Positions 36,578-45,001 of a stretch of 64,000 nucleotides of DNA are shown piece by piece. A program made the position numbers and the translations under genes. The DNA is from Shewanella electrodiphila (GTDB lineage: Bacteria; Pseudomonadota; Gammaproteobacteria; Enterobacterales; Shewanellaceae). How positions within the stretch are numbered: the first letter of the stretch is position 1; each line of letters opens with the position of its first letter. The notes beneath the pieces were generated by a model. The model saw only the letters and a list, made by a program, of their open reading frames with translations, made no database searches and had not been told where the DNA came from. The DNA is taken from NCBI RefSeq assembly GCF_023283985.1, contig NZ_JAKIKU010000004.1, positions 62,001 to 126,000 of the forward strand, given 5' to 3'.

Positions 36578-36608
36578 AATAAAACACGGTTAACGACCGT
36601 GTTTTATT
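36578..36608 (+). terminator. Terminator after the DsbA-family gene
   Basis: A 13-bp perfect stem, AATAAAACACGGT/ACCGTGTTTTATT (36578-36590 and 36596-36608), has a 5-nt loop. Confidence 0.9.
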
Positions 36609-36774
36609 ATGGCTAAAACTGGTGTGATAAGAGATTGATAACAAGGTAATAAGAGTGTGCTAGCCACCAGGTTTACACCCACCCAGTAACTCCTTTTCTG
36701 TAATATCCCATGACTAAGCAGCGCTTCTGTTACAATAGCGCGCATAATTTTCGATATGTACTCATTTGGGATCC

Positions 36775-37824
36775 ATGAAAGAATTTATCATCATTGGCGC
36801 AGGCCAGTCTGGCTTGTCTATGGCTTATAACTTATCCAACAATAATAAAGATTACTTAGTACTAGATGCCAATGAACATATCGGCGCTCCTTGGCTTAAA
36901 AGATGGGACTCGTTAACCTTATTCACTCCTACTGAGTACAACCATCTTCCTGGGATGAAGTTTCCCTTCCCTAAGGGCTATTATCCTAATAAATATGAAG
37001 TGGCTGAATACCTTAAAAGCTATGTCGAGCAATTTAAGATACCAATTGAGTTCAATCAAAAAGTCACATCAGTTAAAAAAGTGAACGGCATTTTCGAAGT
37101 CATTACAGGTTCAAGCCATTACCAAGCCAAGCAAGTAATCGTAGCCACAGGTCCGTTCCATACCCCTTATACCCCACCATGTCATCTTGATATTGCCGAT
37201 AATGTCACCCAGTTGCACAGTGAAAACTATAAGAACCCATCACAACTGCAGGATGGTGACTGCTTAGTCGTAGGTGCGGGAGATTCTGGGGTACAGATTT
37301 TATCTGAAATAGCTGAGACAGGCCGCACAGTGCACTTTTCTGGCACCGATAAAATTGCCGCTATTCCACAAACATTCTTAGGGAAAACACTCTGGTGGTG
37401 GTTCAGTAAAATCGGCTTTTTGTCTGTGTCTCGTTATAGCAAAGTCGGCAAATGGCTCAGTAAAGGCGTGCAGCCTGTTATTGGTACAGATGTTAAGTCA
37501 CTACTTGCTAAAGATAATGTGATTCATATGGGCAGAACCTTGTCGGCAGATGAGTCTCATATCACCTTCCAAAAAGGCAGTGTCAGTAGTATTAAAAATA
37601 TTATTTGGGCGACGGGCTTTAAACCTAACTTTTTTTGGATTGATGGGATTTCATTTGATGAAATGAACTACCCGAGCAATTATCGTGGCGTCAGTAGTGA
37701 TGTTGAAGGACTTTATTTTATTGGCTTACCTTGGCTATACACACGGGGCTCTGCCACCCTCGGCGGTGTTTACAAAGATGCTGAATATTTGATGACGCAT
37801 ATTTTAGATGTCAAAGCCGCTTAA
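36775..37824 (+). CDS. Flavin-containing monooxygenase-like NAD(P)/FAD oxidoreductase
   Basis: A 349-residue protein with two Rossmann motifs: FAD-binding FIIIGAGQSGLSMAYNL at the N-terminus and a second, LVVGAGDSGVQILSE (~167-181), for NAD(P)H. The segment GAPWLKRWDSLTLFTPTEYN (WxxRWDSLxLFTP) is typical of FAD-dependent putative monooxygenases of the CzcO/YUC-like group, and WATGFKPNF is the late FMO-type ATG motif. The substrate is unknown. A TTG 9 nt upstream is possible, but the ATG places the Rossmann strand correctly. It is monocistronic. Confidence 0.87.
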   Translation: MKEFIIIGAGQSGLSMAYNLSNNNKDYLVLDANEHIGAPWLKRWDSLTLFTPTEYNHLPGMKFPFPKGYYPNKYEVAEYLKSYVEQFKIPIEFNQKVTSVKKVNGIFEVITGSSHYQAKQVIVATGPFHTPYTPPCHLDIADNVTQLHSENYKNPSQLQDGDCLVVGAGDSGVQILSEIAETGRTVHFSGTDKIAAIPQTFLGKTLWWWFSKIGFLSVSRYSKVGKWLSKGVQPVIGTDVKSLLAKDNVIHMGRTLSADESHITFQKGSVSSIKNIIWATGFKPNFFWIDGISFDEMNYPSNYRGVSSDVEGLYFIGLPWLYTRGSATLGGVYKDAEYLMTHILDVKAA

Positions 37825-37885
37825 TCGTCACGGTTAATTTTCATAGTTAATTATCATGGTTAGCAGCTGCCCTCATCAATAAACA

Positions 37886-37911
37886 AAAAACACGGCAATT
37901 GCCGTGTTTTT
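37886..37911. terminator. Bidirectional terminator
   Basis: An 11-bp palindromic stem, AAAAACACGGC/GCCGTGTTTTT, around AATT, lies between convergent genes. Confidence 0.92.
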
Positions 37912-37968
37912 GATTATTAAATACTTTGATTCACCTGTGGGCAGAGTTTGAAAGCCGCTTAAAAGCCA

Positions 37969-38703
37969 CTAACGAACCTTAAAGTTCCTTTGGGTATTTT
38001 TAACCACCAACATGATAATTAAGGCGGTTAGTGCACCACCGACATGGGCAAAATGAGCAATATTACCGATAGAATACTTTGTCACGCCAAAGAATAAATC
38101 ACCTAAAATAATCAATGGTACAAAGTACTTAGTACTAATCGGTACCGGCAAGAATATCAGTGATAATTTCGCATTTGGATATTGCATTGCAAAAGCCACT
38201 AACACTCCATAAATAGCTCCTGACGCCCCTACTGCTGGGGTATGATAAATGGCCATTAGCTCGATTAACCGATCTTTACCGAGTGCAGTAATCAAATTTT
38301 GATCCGCCATACCCTGAGATAAAATCGCGTCGATATGTGAGCTGCCATAACCCAGCGCCATGATCTCATTAATAATCATGTTGAACTGATAATAATTAGC
38401 AAGGGTGTATATCGCCGCTGCGCCTATTCCAGTCGCAAAATAAAACAATAAGAACTTAGGTGTTTGCCAAGTTTGCTCTAACGGTGTGCCAAAAGACCAC
38501 AATGCAAACATATTAAACAGAATATGAGCAATGCTGCCGTGCATGAACATATGCGTAAAAGGCTGCCAAATCTGAAATTGATCGTTAAGCGGGAAGTACA
38601 ACGCCAGCGACTGTAATTCGGTCACATTTGCGAACTCACTTAAGATAAAAATAACCGCATTGATCGCCATTAAATAAATAATGGATTGATTTCTCGCAGG
38701 CAT
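37969..38703 (-). CDS. Rhomboid-family intramembrane serine protease
   Basis: A 244-residue six-to-seven-helix membrane protein. The catalytic dyad is Ser161 (VGASGAIYG) and His220 (AHFAHVGGAL), with the oxyanion-hole region THMFMHGSIAHILFNM and the conserved FNMFALWSFG helix. An insertion of roughly 40 residues between helices 3 and 4 (about 103-150) sets it apart from minimal rhomboids. The ATG at 38703 has AGGAG at 7 nt. Longer reading to 38838 would overlap the upstream gene and is rejected. It follows the ABC1-like gene by 31 bp, implying co-transcription. Confidence 0.9.
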   Translation of the reverse strand: MPARNQSIIYLMAINAVIFILSEFANVTELQSLALYFPLNDQFQIWQPFTHMFMHGSIAHILFNMFALWSFGTPLEQTWQTPKFLLFYFATGIGAAAIYTLANYYQFNMIINEIMALGYGSSHIDAILSQGMADQNLITALGKDRLIELMAIYHTPAVGASGAIYGVLVAFAMQYPNAKLSLIFLPVPISTKYFVPLIILGDLFFGVTKYSIGNIAHFAHVGGALTALIIMLVVKNTQRNFKVR

Positions 38704-38734
38704 AAATAAGCTCCTAATAAACTCTAATAATCCA

Positions 38735-40393
38735 TTATTTAGATAAACTGCCTGAACGGCCAATAGCCAGTAATAACTTACCAACAAGAAAACTACCAAT
38801 GGCAGTGATTCCTGTGCCCAGTATAGAAATGCCCTCATATAAAGGAGGTACGTTACTGCTCAATAGCATACAACCGCCTAAGAAAATCGCGCCACTTAAC
38901 ACCCCAAAAACTAAGCGATTGATAATGGTATCAAGGTTGCGATGATTAAGGTTTACGTCAAAGTGACCACTGCTGATTTGATGGGTTAATTTGTCGATTT
39001 CATCAGGTAAACCATTGATCACCCGCTGCCAACGTGTCGAAATGGTTTGCGCTTGTTTTAATGCATGTAGTGGAGACAACTGCGCTAATTTTATTTTAAT
39101 CGCATACGGTCTTATCGCATCGCCAACGCTTTTATTACTGCTTAATAACTTCGATGAGCCCTCAAGCATAATTAACACGCGAAACAGCATCGACACTTCT
39201 GTGGGGATCACCAACCTATGCTGTTTAATGATCCGAATAAATTCGTTTAACACATCTACGATGGAGACTTGTTTCATGTCCACCTCAAGGTAGTCATGCA
39301 CAAACTCGCTTATATCTTTCTCAAGTAGCTCATGATCTAGCTGCGGCTGGCTCTGACATAGTCTAATGACATGGTAAGTAAGCTCTTTCGGGTCTTTATC
39401 TGCCAATGCGAGCAATAACTCCTGAAATCGTTGCTGCATGTCTTTGCTCAGTCTTGCTGTCATTCCCCAATCCAGTACCCCAAGACGATTGTCTTCTAGT
39501 ACCCAGATATTGCCAGGGTGAGGGTCTGCATGGAAAAAACCTAACTCAAAAATCATATCTAAATAGACTTTAATGCCCACATCAGCAATCTTACTGGTGT
39601 CGTATTGTCCCTGCTCCAATGCAGTTTTGTCGGCAATACTAAAGCCTTTTAAGCGCTCCATTACCAACACTCGTTTACTGGATAACTGCTGATAAACATC
39701 GGGAATGTGAACGTGCGGGTTGGCTTCAAAAAACTGACTGGCTTTTTGCATGCTACGCGCTTCTTTAACGTAGTCGAGTTCATTCAGTAATGACTTAGTA
39801 AACTCTAAAATCAAGCTGGTAGGTTGATACAGCCTGAGCTCTTCATGATATTGCTCAACAAGTGAAGCTAACATCTTAAGGATTTCTACATCTGCCAGAA
39901 TCTTATCTTCAATTCCTGCATGTTGTACTTTGACGACCACTTCATCACCGTCTTGAGTGGTCGCAATATGCACTTGGCCTACAGAGGCTGATGCTAATGG
40001 AGTGAAATTAAAATCGATGAATAATTGCTCAAAAGGTATACCAAACTCAGCTTCAATGGTTTTCTTAATTTCAGCTTCTGGATCTGCTGGAGTGCCGGCT
40101 TGAAGTTTAGTCAGCTCTTCGGCAATGTCTTGGCCGACCAAGTCTGCTCTGGTACTCAATATCTGGCCCAGCTTGATGAAAGCTGTACCTAATTCACTAA
40201 AAGCCAAACGCAAACGAACAGCAACAGAAAGCGAGGCGAGTTGTTGGCCATTTTCATTAACGAATACACTTTTAATAAAAGCGGGGTTCTCTTCTCTTAT
40301 CCAATTAGCCAAACCATATTTAACTAACACTGTAATAATTTGCTTCGAGCGAGATGAATGATTCATTAACTGTTTAACATTGAATAACTTCAT
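38735..40393 (-). CDS. ABC1/ADCK (UbiB-like) atypical kinase
   Basis: A 552-residue membrane-anchored protein of the AarF/ABC1/UbiB family. It shows the KxGQ signature (FIKLGQILSTRADLV), the ATP-binding Ala-rich loop LASASVGQVHIA, the catalytic region FFHADPHPGNIWVL and the metal-binding LDWGM. Two hydrophobic helices end the protein. Such ATPases support isoprenoid (ubiquinone-type) lipid metabolism, but this is a second, ubiB-independent type since no ubiE/ubiJ genes flank it. The ATG at 40393 has GAG at 7 nt; ATGs at 40405 and 40423 are alternatives. It is in an operon with the rhomboid gene. Confidence 0.88.
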   Translation of the reverse strand: MKLFNVKQLMNHSSRSKQIITVLVKYGLANWIREENPAFIKSVFVNENGQQLASLSVAVRLRLAFSELGTAFIKLGQILSTRADLVGQDIAEELTKLQAGTPADPEAEIKKTIEAEFGIPFEQLFIDFNFTPLASASVGQVHIATTQDGDEVVVKVQHAGIEDKILADVEILKMLASLVEQYHEELRLYQPTSLILEFTKSLLNELDYVKEARSMQKASQFFEANPHVHIPDVYQQLSSKRVLVMERLKGFSIADKTALEQGQYDTSKIADVGIKVYLDMIFELGFFHADPHPGNIWVLEDNRLGVLDWGMTARLSKDMQQRFQELLLALADKDPKELTYHVIRLCQSQPQLDHELLEKDISEFVHDYLEVDMKQVSIVDVLNEFIRIIKQHRLVIPTEVSMLFRVLIMLEGSSKLLSSNKSVGDAIRPYAIKIKLAQLSPLHALKQAQTISTRWQRVINGLPDEIDKLTHQISSGHFDVNLNHRNLDTIINRLVFGVLSGAIFLGGCMLLSSNVPPLYEGISILGTGITAIGSFLVGKLLLAIGRSGSLSK

Positions 40394-40423
40394 CGATAAT
40401 CTCATCCTGGTATCAAAGGCCAA

Positions 40424-40933
40424 AACAATGACCTTATATTGCTAACCAGATTATCCCCAAGCGCAGCGAGTGTACAGTCGTCAGCACGCATTTTTGGTGC
40501 GCTAGAGCCTAATTAAGCGCCAAGGCGTGTTATAAACTAAGTGATTCAATTTACGTGCGTATTTTGCAAGGCTATTGCCAGCACAATGAGCATAAAATGG
40601 CTTAGGTCGCCAATAGCACAATGAATAAGATTGTTGAAATCAATGATGAAAAATGAACAAAGTAGTGAACTGAAAAGAGTAGTGAAAAGAATAGTGAACA
40701 GAAAATGTGCAGATAAATGAGGGGAAAATGACTTTTCACAAAAGAGCTTATTCGAGGATAATGATGAAGTGAACCCTCACGATATTATCGCTGAACTAGA
40801 CTCTAGTTAAGGTTCTAGTTAAGGCTCTAGTTTAGGCTAAATGAGAACCACTTTTAGGGATTCTCACAATAGCTTTAATTAAACACTTTAATCTACAGTC
40901 TTTAACCTAAAGCCTTAAGCTTAACCCATTCAA
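40424..40933. other. Non-coding gap with short repeats
   Basis: No gene is seen. It contains AGTAGTGAA/ATAGTGAA-type direct repeats (about 40655-40700) and a 12-bp tandem array at 40801-40836. The left part should carry the promoter of the minus-strand ABC1-like gene. Confidence 0.5.
40801..40836. repeat. Three tandem 12-bp repeats
   Basis: CTCTAGTTAAGG, TTCTAGTTAAGG and CTCTAGTTTAGG lie head to tail. Confidence 0.85.
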
Positions 40934-41575
40934 TTAAGCAATACTTTGCACTTGTGAAGCCAGTAACCAAATCGCTAAGGCAAAAAATATCAGCCCCATA
41001 AACTTATTTTGGTAAGTTCTAAATTTATCATTTTTAAGCAGTGGCTTACCTAGGGTTCCCACTAATGCCACCAGCAATAAATTGAATAATAACCCCATTA
41101 CGTTAAGCAGCAGGCCTAATGCTAACATCTGCTCGCCTGAACTAGCACTAAGCTGAGTAGAGACAAATTGCGGTAAAAAGAGCACGAAGAAGATTAGCGC
41201 CTTAGGGTTAAGCAAATTACTCATTACTGCTCGGCGATACAATAATTTGGCTAAGTTATTTTGTTGTTCTATTTCGGGCGCATCAGCCGCACTACTGCGC
41301 ATACAATCCCAGCCCATTTTTAGTAAATACGCACCGCCCAATACTCTTAATACTTCTAAAGCAAAAGGGTTCATTGCCACCAAAGCTGACACGCCCATAG
41401 CCGCTAGTAAGGTTAAGATTAACCCCGATGTTGCGTTACCAAAGCTGGCGTATACGCCCACTTTACGGCCATAGCTCAAGCTAGAGCTGGCAATCAACAG
41501 CATGTCTGGGCCAGGAATTAATAGCAAAGCAACCACAGTGGTTAGATAAACAGGAAGTAGGGCCAGATCGATCAT
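40934..41575 (-). CDS. LysE/RhtB-family amino acid exporter
   Basis: A 213-residue, six-helix inner-membrane protein. The N-terminal LLLIPGPDMLLIASSSLSYG carries the PGPD motif of the family, followed by the GxxxG-type helix and, in the second half, RAVMSNLLNPKALIFFVLFLPQF, the second family signature. It exports amino acids or related metabolites by proton exchange; the substrate is unknown. No strong ribosome-binding site precedes the ATG. It is monocistronic. Confidence 0.9.
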   Translation of the reverse strand: MIDLALLPVYLTTVVALLLIPGPDMLLIASSSLSYGRKVGVYASFGNATSGLILTLLAAMGVSALVAMNPFALEVLRVLGGAYLLKMGWDCMRSSAADAPEIEQQNNLAKLLYRRAVMSNLLNPKALIFFVLFLPQFVSTQLSASSGEQMLALGLLLNVMGLLFNLLLVALVGTLGKPLLKNDKFRTYQNKFMGLIFFALAIWLLASQVQSIA

Positions 41576-41745
41576 GATGAGTATTAGGTTCGTGATTAAA
41601 CAAGGCGCGGATTTTACAGCCTTCCAACATGAATAAAAGTCATGTTGTTGTTAAATGAGAGCTAACATTGGCAAATTTTGTTTACAGCTGATGTTCACAA
41701 CTTAAAAAGCCAGCAATAACCTGCATAAATCAAACTGGAGACGCC

Positions 41746-42963
41746 TTAATTCGGCTTAACTTGGGGGAATTTCTTAACCTGTTGTTTAATACTCCATTTA
41801 AGCATCATCGGGCCCACTAAGGTGGTAATCGCAATAATCACCACTAATTCAGTAAATAACTTACCATCAATAATGCCCATTTGATAACCAAGCTCTGAAA
41901 ATACTAAGCCCACTTCACCTCTTGGGATCATGGCGCTGCCTACCACAGCTTTGGCTTGCCATGTTCTGCCGCCAAACCAGCCTGCGAGCAATTTACTTAA
42001 AATCGCTAGCAGCGTCAGCCAAACCAACAGCATGATCCCGCCAGAGCTATAATCTAGCTGACTTAAATCTAAACGAATGCCCACGTATACAAAAAATATC
42101 GGCGCAAACACATCGACCATGGTTTTAGTGGATATTTCCATCTTGTGAGTAAAAGAAAAAGGGTTCACTAAATAGCGATTAAACGGTGAGGTAAATTGCC
42201 GGCTTAACGCTAACCCCACAGCAAAACCACCTAATAGTGCAGGCGCACCAAACCAATGTGCTAACCATGAAAATAGGCAAATCAACACCATGGTGATGAT
42301 CACTTCATAACCTGATTTATCAGCAAAGGGTTTGAGTGCACGAGCCAGATACAGCAAACCCCGTGTCACTGGCGGTGTTAAGATTAAAAAAAGCAGCACT
42401 TTGGCGGTCAGTATTAACGAACTGGCTAAATCAAACTCTCCAAAGCTTGCAAAGTTAAACAACAGACTTAGCAAAATAACGCCAGCGATATCATCAATCA
42501 CCGCAGCACCTAAAATCACATTACCAACGTCAGTTTGTGCTTGCTGGGCTTGGCTTAGCACCCGTAATGAAATACCGATGCTGGTTGCTGTTAACGCACA
42601 GCCTAAATACAGCGCAGTAAAATATGAATCCGTCAGGTAATAGGCACTACTGATTCCAATCATAATAATTGGAATGACGATCCCCAAAACAGCGACTAGC
42701 GCAGCCCGCCCTCCCGCTTGAGATAAACGCTTAATTGACGTTTCGCAGCCAATGGAAAATAACAGTAAAATGACCCCGAGTTCAGCCAACACCGCCAGTG
42801 TTGCATTGGGCGTGACAATGTTGAGAAATGTAGGTCCCAATAACAGCCCAGCTAGGATTTCACCGACGACAGCAGGCAATTGAAGCCGCTCAAATATGCT
42901 CCCTAAAACCTTACCGCAAAGCAGAATTAAGCATAACGCGATAATAAACTGCTCTACTGTCAT
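41746..42963 (-). CDS. CPA2-family cation:proton antiporter
   Basis: A 405-residue transporter of 12-13 helices (Kef/NapA-like, without TrkA-N or USP tail). The N-terminal PAVVGEILAGLLLGPTFL, the ion-binding Asp-Asp pair in LGAAVIDDIAGVILLSL and the helix 9-10 MIPRGEVGLVF fit electrogenic Na+(K+)/H+ antiporters of CPA2. The ATG has AGGAGG at 6 nt. The divergent neighbour is a tandem universal stress protein 130 bp away, a common pairing for cation antiporters, so shared regulation is possible. Confidence 0.9.
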   Translation of the reverse strand: MTVEQFIIALCLILLCGKVLGSIFERLQLPAVVGEILAGLLLGPTFLNIVTPNATLAVLAELGVILLLFSIGCETSIKRLSQAGGRAALVAVLGIVIPIIMIGISSAYYLTDSYFTALYLGCALTATSIGISLRVLSQAQQAQTDVGNVILGAAVIDDIAGVILLSLLFNFASFGEFDLASSLILTAKVLLFLILTPPVTRGLLYLARALKPFADKSGYEVIITMVLICLFSWLAHWFGAPALLGGFAVGLALSRQFTSPFNRYLVNPFSFTHKMEISTKTMVDVFAPIFFVYVGIRLDLSQLDYSSGGIMLLVWLTLLAILSKLLAGWFGGRTWQAKAVVGSAMIPRGEVGLVFSELGYQMGIIDGKLFTELVVIIAITTLVGPMMLKWSIKQQVKKFPQVKPN

Positions 42964-43092
42964 ACACGCCTCCTAATCGCTGCGCCTTTGATTAAATATT
43001 GAGCTTATCAATGATAAAGATCAAGGAGTAAATCAGCTGTTTTGGTACATTTGACTTAGGTAATGTATGAAGGAATATATCAGGAGGTTGCC

Positions 43093-43980
43093 ATGGATAA
43101 GCTATATATTATTGCTCAAAAAAATCAACAACAAGCCAATGCGGTGAGTGCGGGAATTGAGCTAGCTAAAAAAATGAATCTACAGCCTGAAATAGCAGCC
43201 TATAGCTACGAATCATTCAGCGGCGATGCCTACTATAATCCACGAATCGCCGCCGATGTACGCCAGCAAATTCTAGCTACGCAGAAGCTAGAGCTAGAAC
43301 AACAACTCAGCGACATAGCTGCTGACATGACTCCAACGGATATGCCATTCAAGATCCCATTCAACATCACATGGTGTAAAGATTTAGCCGAGCATGCCTG
43401 CCAGCAGGCTAAACCTCAGCAATACGCGATGATGTTAAAGGCTATCCATGAGTCCGATTATTTTCTACCTGCTGATTGGCAACTGATCCGCCACACTAAA
43501 GTACCATTAATGCTGTTAACTCATAATCTGCTTAGTAAAGCAGGGACAATTTTAATGGCCGTGGATTTGGGCAGTAACAAAACCGTTAAAAAAGTACTCA
43601 ATCAAGCGGTGATTAACCAAGCACGCCGTCTAGCAGAAGTCACAGGTCACGAGTTGCACCTTGGGTTTGTAATCAGAATTCCTAAAATACTACGCGATAT
43701 GGATATATTAAATAGCCGCGTACTGATTAAAGAAGCTTACGATAAGCATCAACAAGCCATAGAACAAATTGGTATTGCTCGAGACCATGTTCATATTTTG
43801 GCAGGTAACCCTGATATGTGTTTGTTTGAACTCAGCTGTCGATTAAATGCCGAATATTTAGTGATGGGCGCTGTGCAGCGACAAGGCATTATGGGCAGAG
43901 TGATAGGCAATACAGCGGAGGCTATTTTAGCGCGAAGCCGTAGTCATATTTTATTAATTCCTCAGCAAGCCGTTGATTGA
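43093..43980 (+). CDS. Universal stress protein with two Usp domains (UspE-like)
   Basis: A 295-residue cytosolic protein with tandem Usp folds. The second domain keeps the ATP-binding G-2x-G-9x-G(S/T)-like signature as GAVQRQGIMGRVIGNTAEAIL (split GAVQRQGIMG, then RVIGNTAEAIL); the first domain is degenerate. Layout and length match UspE. An AGGAGG site 5 nt before the ATG at 43093 decides the start over an in-frame ATG at 43063. It diverges from the CPA2 antiporter gene. Confidence 0.88.
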   Translation: MDKLYIIAQKNQQQANAVSAGIELAKKMNLQPEIAAYSYESFSGDAYYNPRIAADVRQQILATQKLELEQQLSDIAADMTPTDMPFKIPFNITWCKDLAEHACQQAKPQQYAMMLKAIHESDYFLPADWQLIRHTKVPLMLLTHNLLSKAGTILMAVDLGSNKTVKKVLNQAVINQARRLAEVTGHELHLGFVIRIPKILRDMDILNSRVLIKEAYDKHQQAIEQIGIARDHVHILAGNPDMCLFELSCRLNAEYLVMGAVQRQGIMGRVIGNTAEAILARSRSHILLIPQQAVD

Positions 43981-44054
43981 TTAACTGATTGATTAATTGA
44001 TTAATTGATTAATTGATAATTGATAATTGATAATTGATAATTGATAATTGATAA
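43975..44054. repeat. Compound tandem repeat, 8-bp units passing to 7-bp units
   Basis: Directly at the stop codon of the universal stress gene, TTGATTAA-type 8-mers run for about 35 bp and change to six perfect copies of TTGATAA (44013-44054). The 5' part overlaps the last codons, so unit changes there could alter the protein end. Confidence 0.9.
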
Positions 44055-44090
44055 GGCGCCAAACTAACCCACCATTGAGTTAGACACAAA

Positions 44091-44119
44091 AAAGGCTTAG
44101 TCATGATTACTAAGCCTTT
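44091..44119. terminator. Bidirectional terminator
   Basis: An 11-bp stem, AAAGGCTTAGT/ACTAAGCCTTT (44091-44101 and 44109-44119), lies between the convergent stress protein and DUF3297 genes, with A/T flanks. Confidence 0.9.
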
Positions 44120-44144
44120 AAAATGCGCAATGTTACCGTACTAC

Positions 44145-44393
44145 TTAACGGTAAAATGCTTCAACTGTGCCTTTAACTGTCATTAATAAAGGTTGACCGC
44201 GACGATCTAACGCCTTGCCTGCTGGCACTTTAACCCAACCTTCACTGATGCAGTACTCTTCAACATCAAAACGTTCTTTGCCATTAACCTTGATGCCAAT
44301 GTCATTTTCAAAAACAGCTTCAACATGATGTGGGCTGCGTGGATTAACAGAAAGGCGATCAGGTAAAGCGGGTTGTGAAGTTGTATCGTTCAT
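44145..44393 (-). CDS. DUF3297 family protein
   Basis: An 82-residue small soluble protein matching DUF3297 in layout: PALPDRLSVNPRSPHH, DIGIKVNGKER, VEEYCISEGWVKVPAGK and the terminal KGTVEAFYR. The family has no known function. The ATG at 44393 fits GAG at 7 nt and the family start MNDT; an ATG two codons upstream is the alternative. Confidence 0.88.
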   Translation of the reverse strand: MNDTTSQPALPDRLSVNPRSPHHVEAVFENDIGIKVNGKERFDVEEYCISEGWVKVPAGKALDRRGQPLLMTVKGTVEAFYR

Positions 44394-45001
44394 GAGCATG
44401 CTCTGTAGTAATAGAATCTAGCGCTATTGTAGGCAATACAGGCGCTTTGCTCAAGTGTAGCCATCATATACTCATGAATAAATGCAGCAGCAAGGATGTT
44501 TGATTAACGGTGTCAGTGTCACCTATACCTCTAGGCGTCGTTTAAAACAGACATAACCATAAAAGTAACCGAAAATCATCGATAAACTCACTAACAAAGC
44601 AATGATAAATCGAGTAGAGCTTTACCAGAAAGCAGACGATTAAAAACGGATTTAAAATCTTAGTTTAAAAGTCACGTTAATAGGCAAATTACTGCTTCTA
44701 GCTAGGTGGGCAAGAATTAGCACCAACAAAGGTTAACGACGAGTTAAATTCGTTAAAAAACTTTACATCTTTTTGACTAAATGAGTATTGACACAGAAGT
44801 GCAAGATGGAGGATATTCTCACCTAGAATTATTGAAGGTAAATCACACTTTATAAATAAATAATTTGCTAAAAATAAATAATGTTTCAGTAGCGTATTGA
44901 AACAGTACTCAACTGCTGTTATCGGACAACTATAATAATAATTATTGAAATAATTTTAATTGCCGGTGACGCAATATTTACTCATTTTTGGGGACAAGCA
45001 C
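44394..45001. other. Intergenic region upstream of putA
   Basis: No gene is seen in about 600 bp. It should carry the promoters of DUF3297 (-) and putA (+). A 13-bp AT palindrome (AATAATAATTATT, 44934-44946) lies 55 bp before the putA start. No defined operator could be assigned. Confidence 0.5.

Noticed and set aside
38704-38838. Longer rhomboid start at 38838
   Set aside because: It would overlap the end of the ABC1-like gene by about 100 bp; the ATG at 38703 has an ideal ribosome site.
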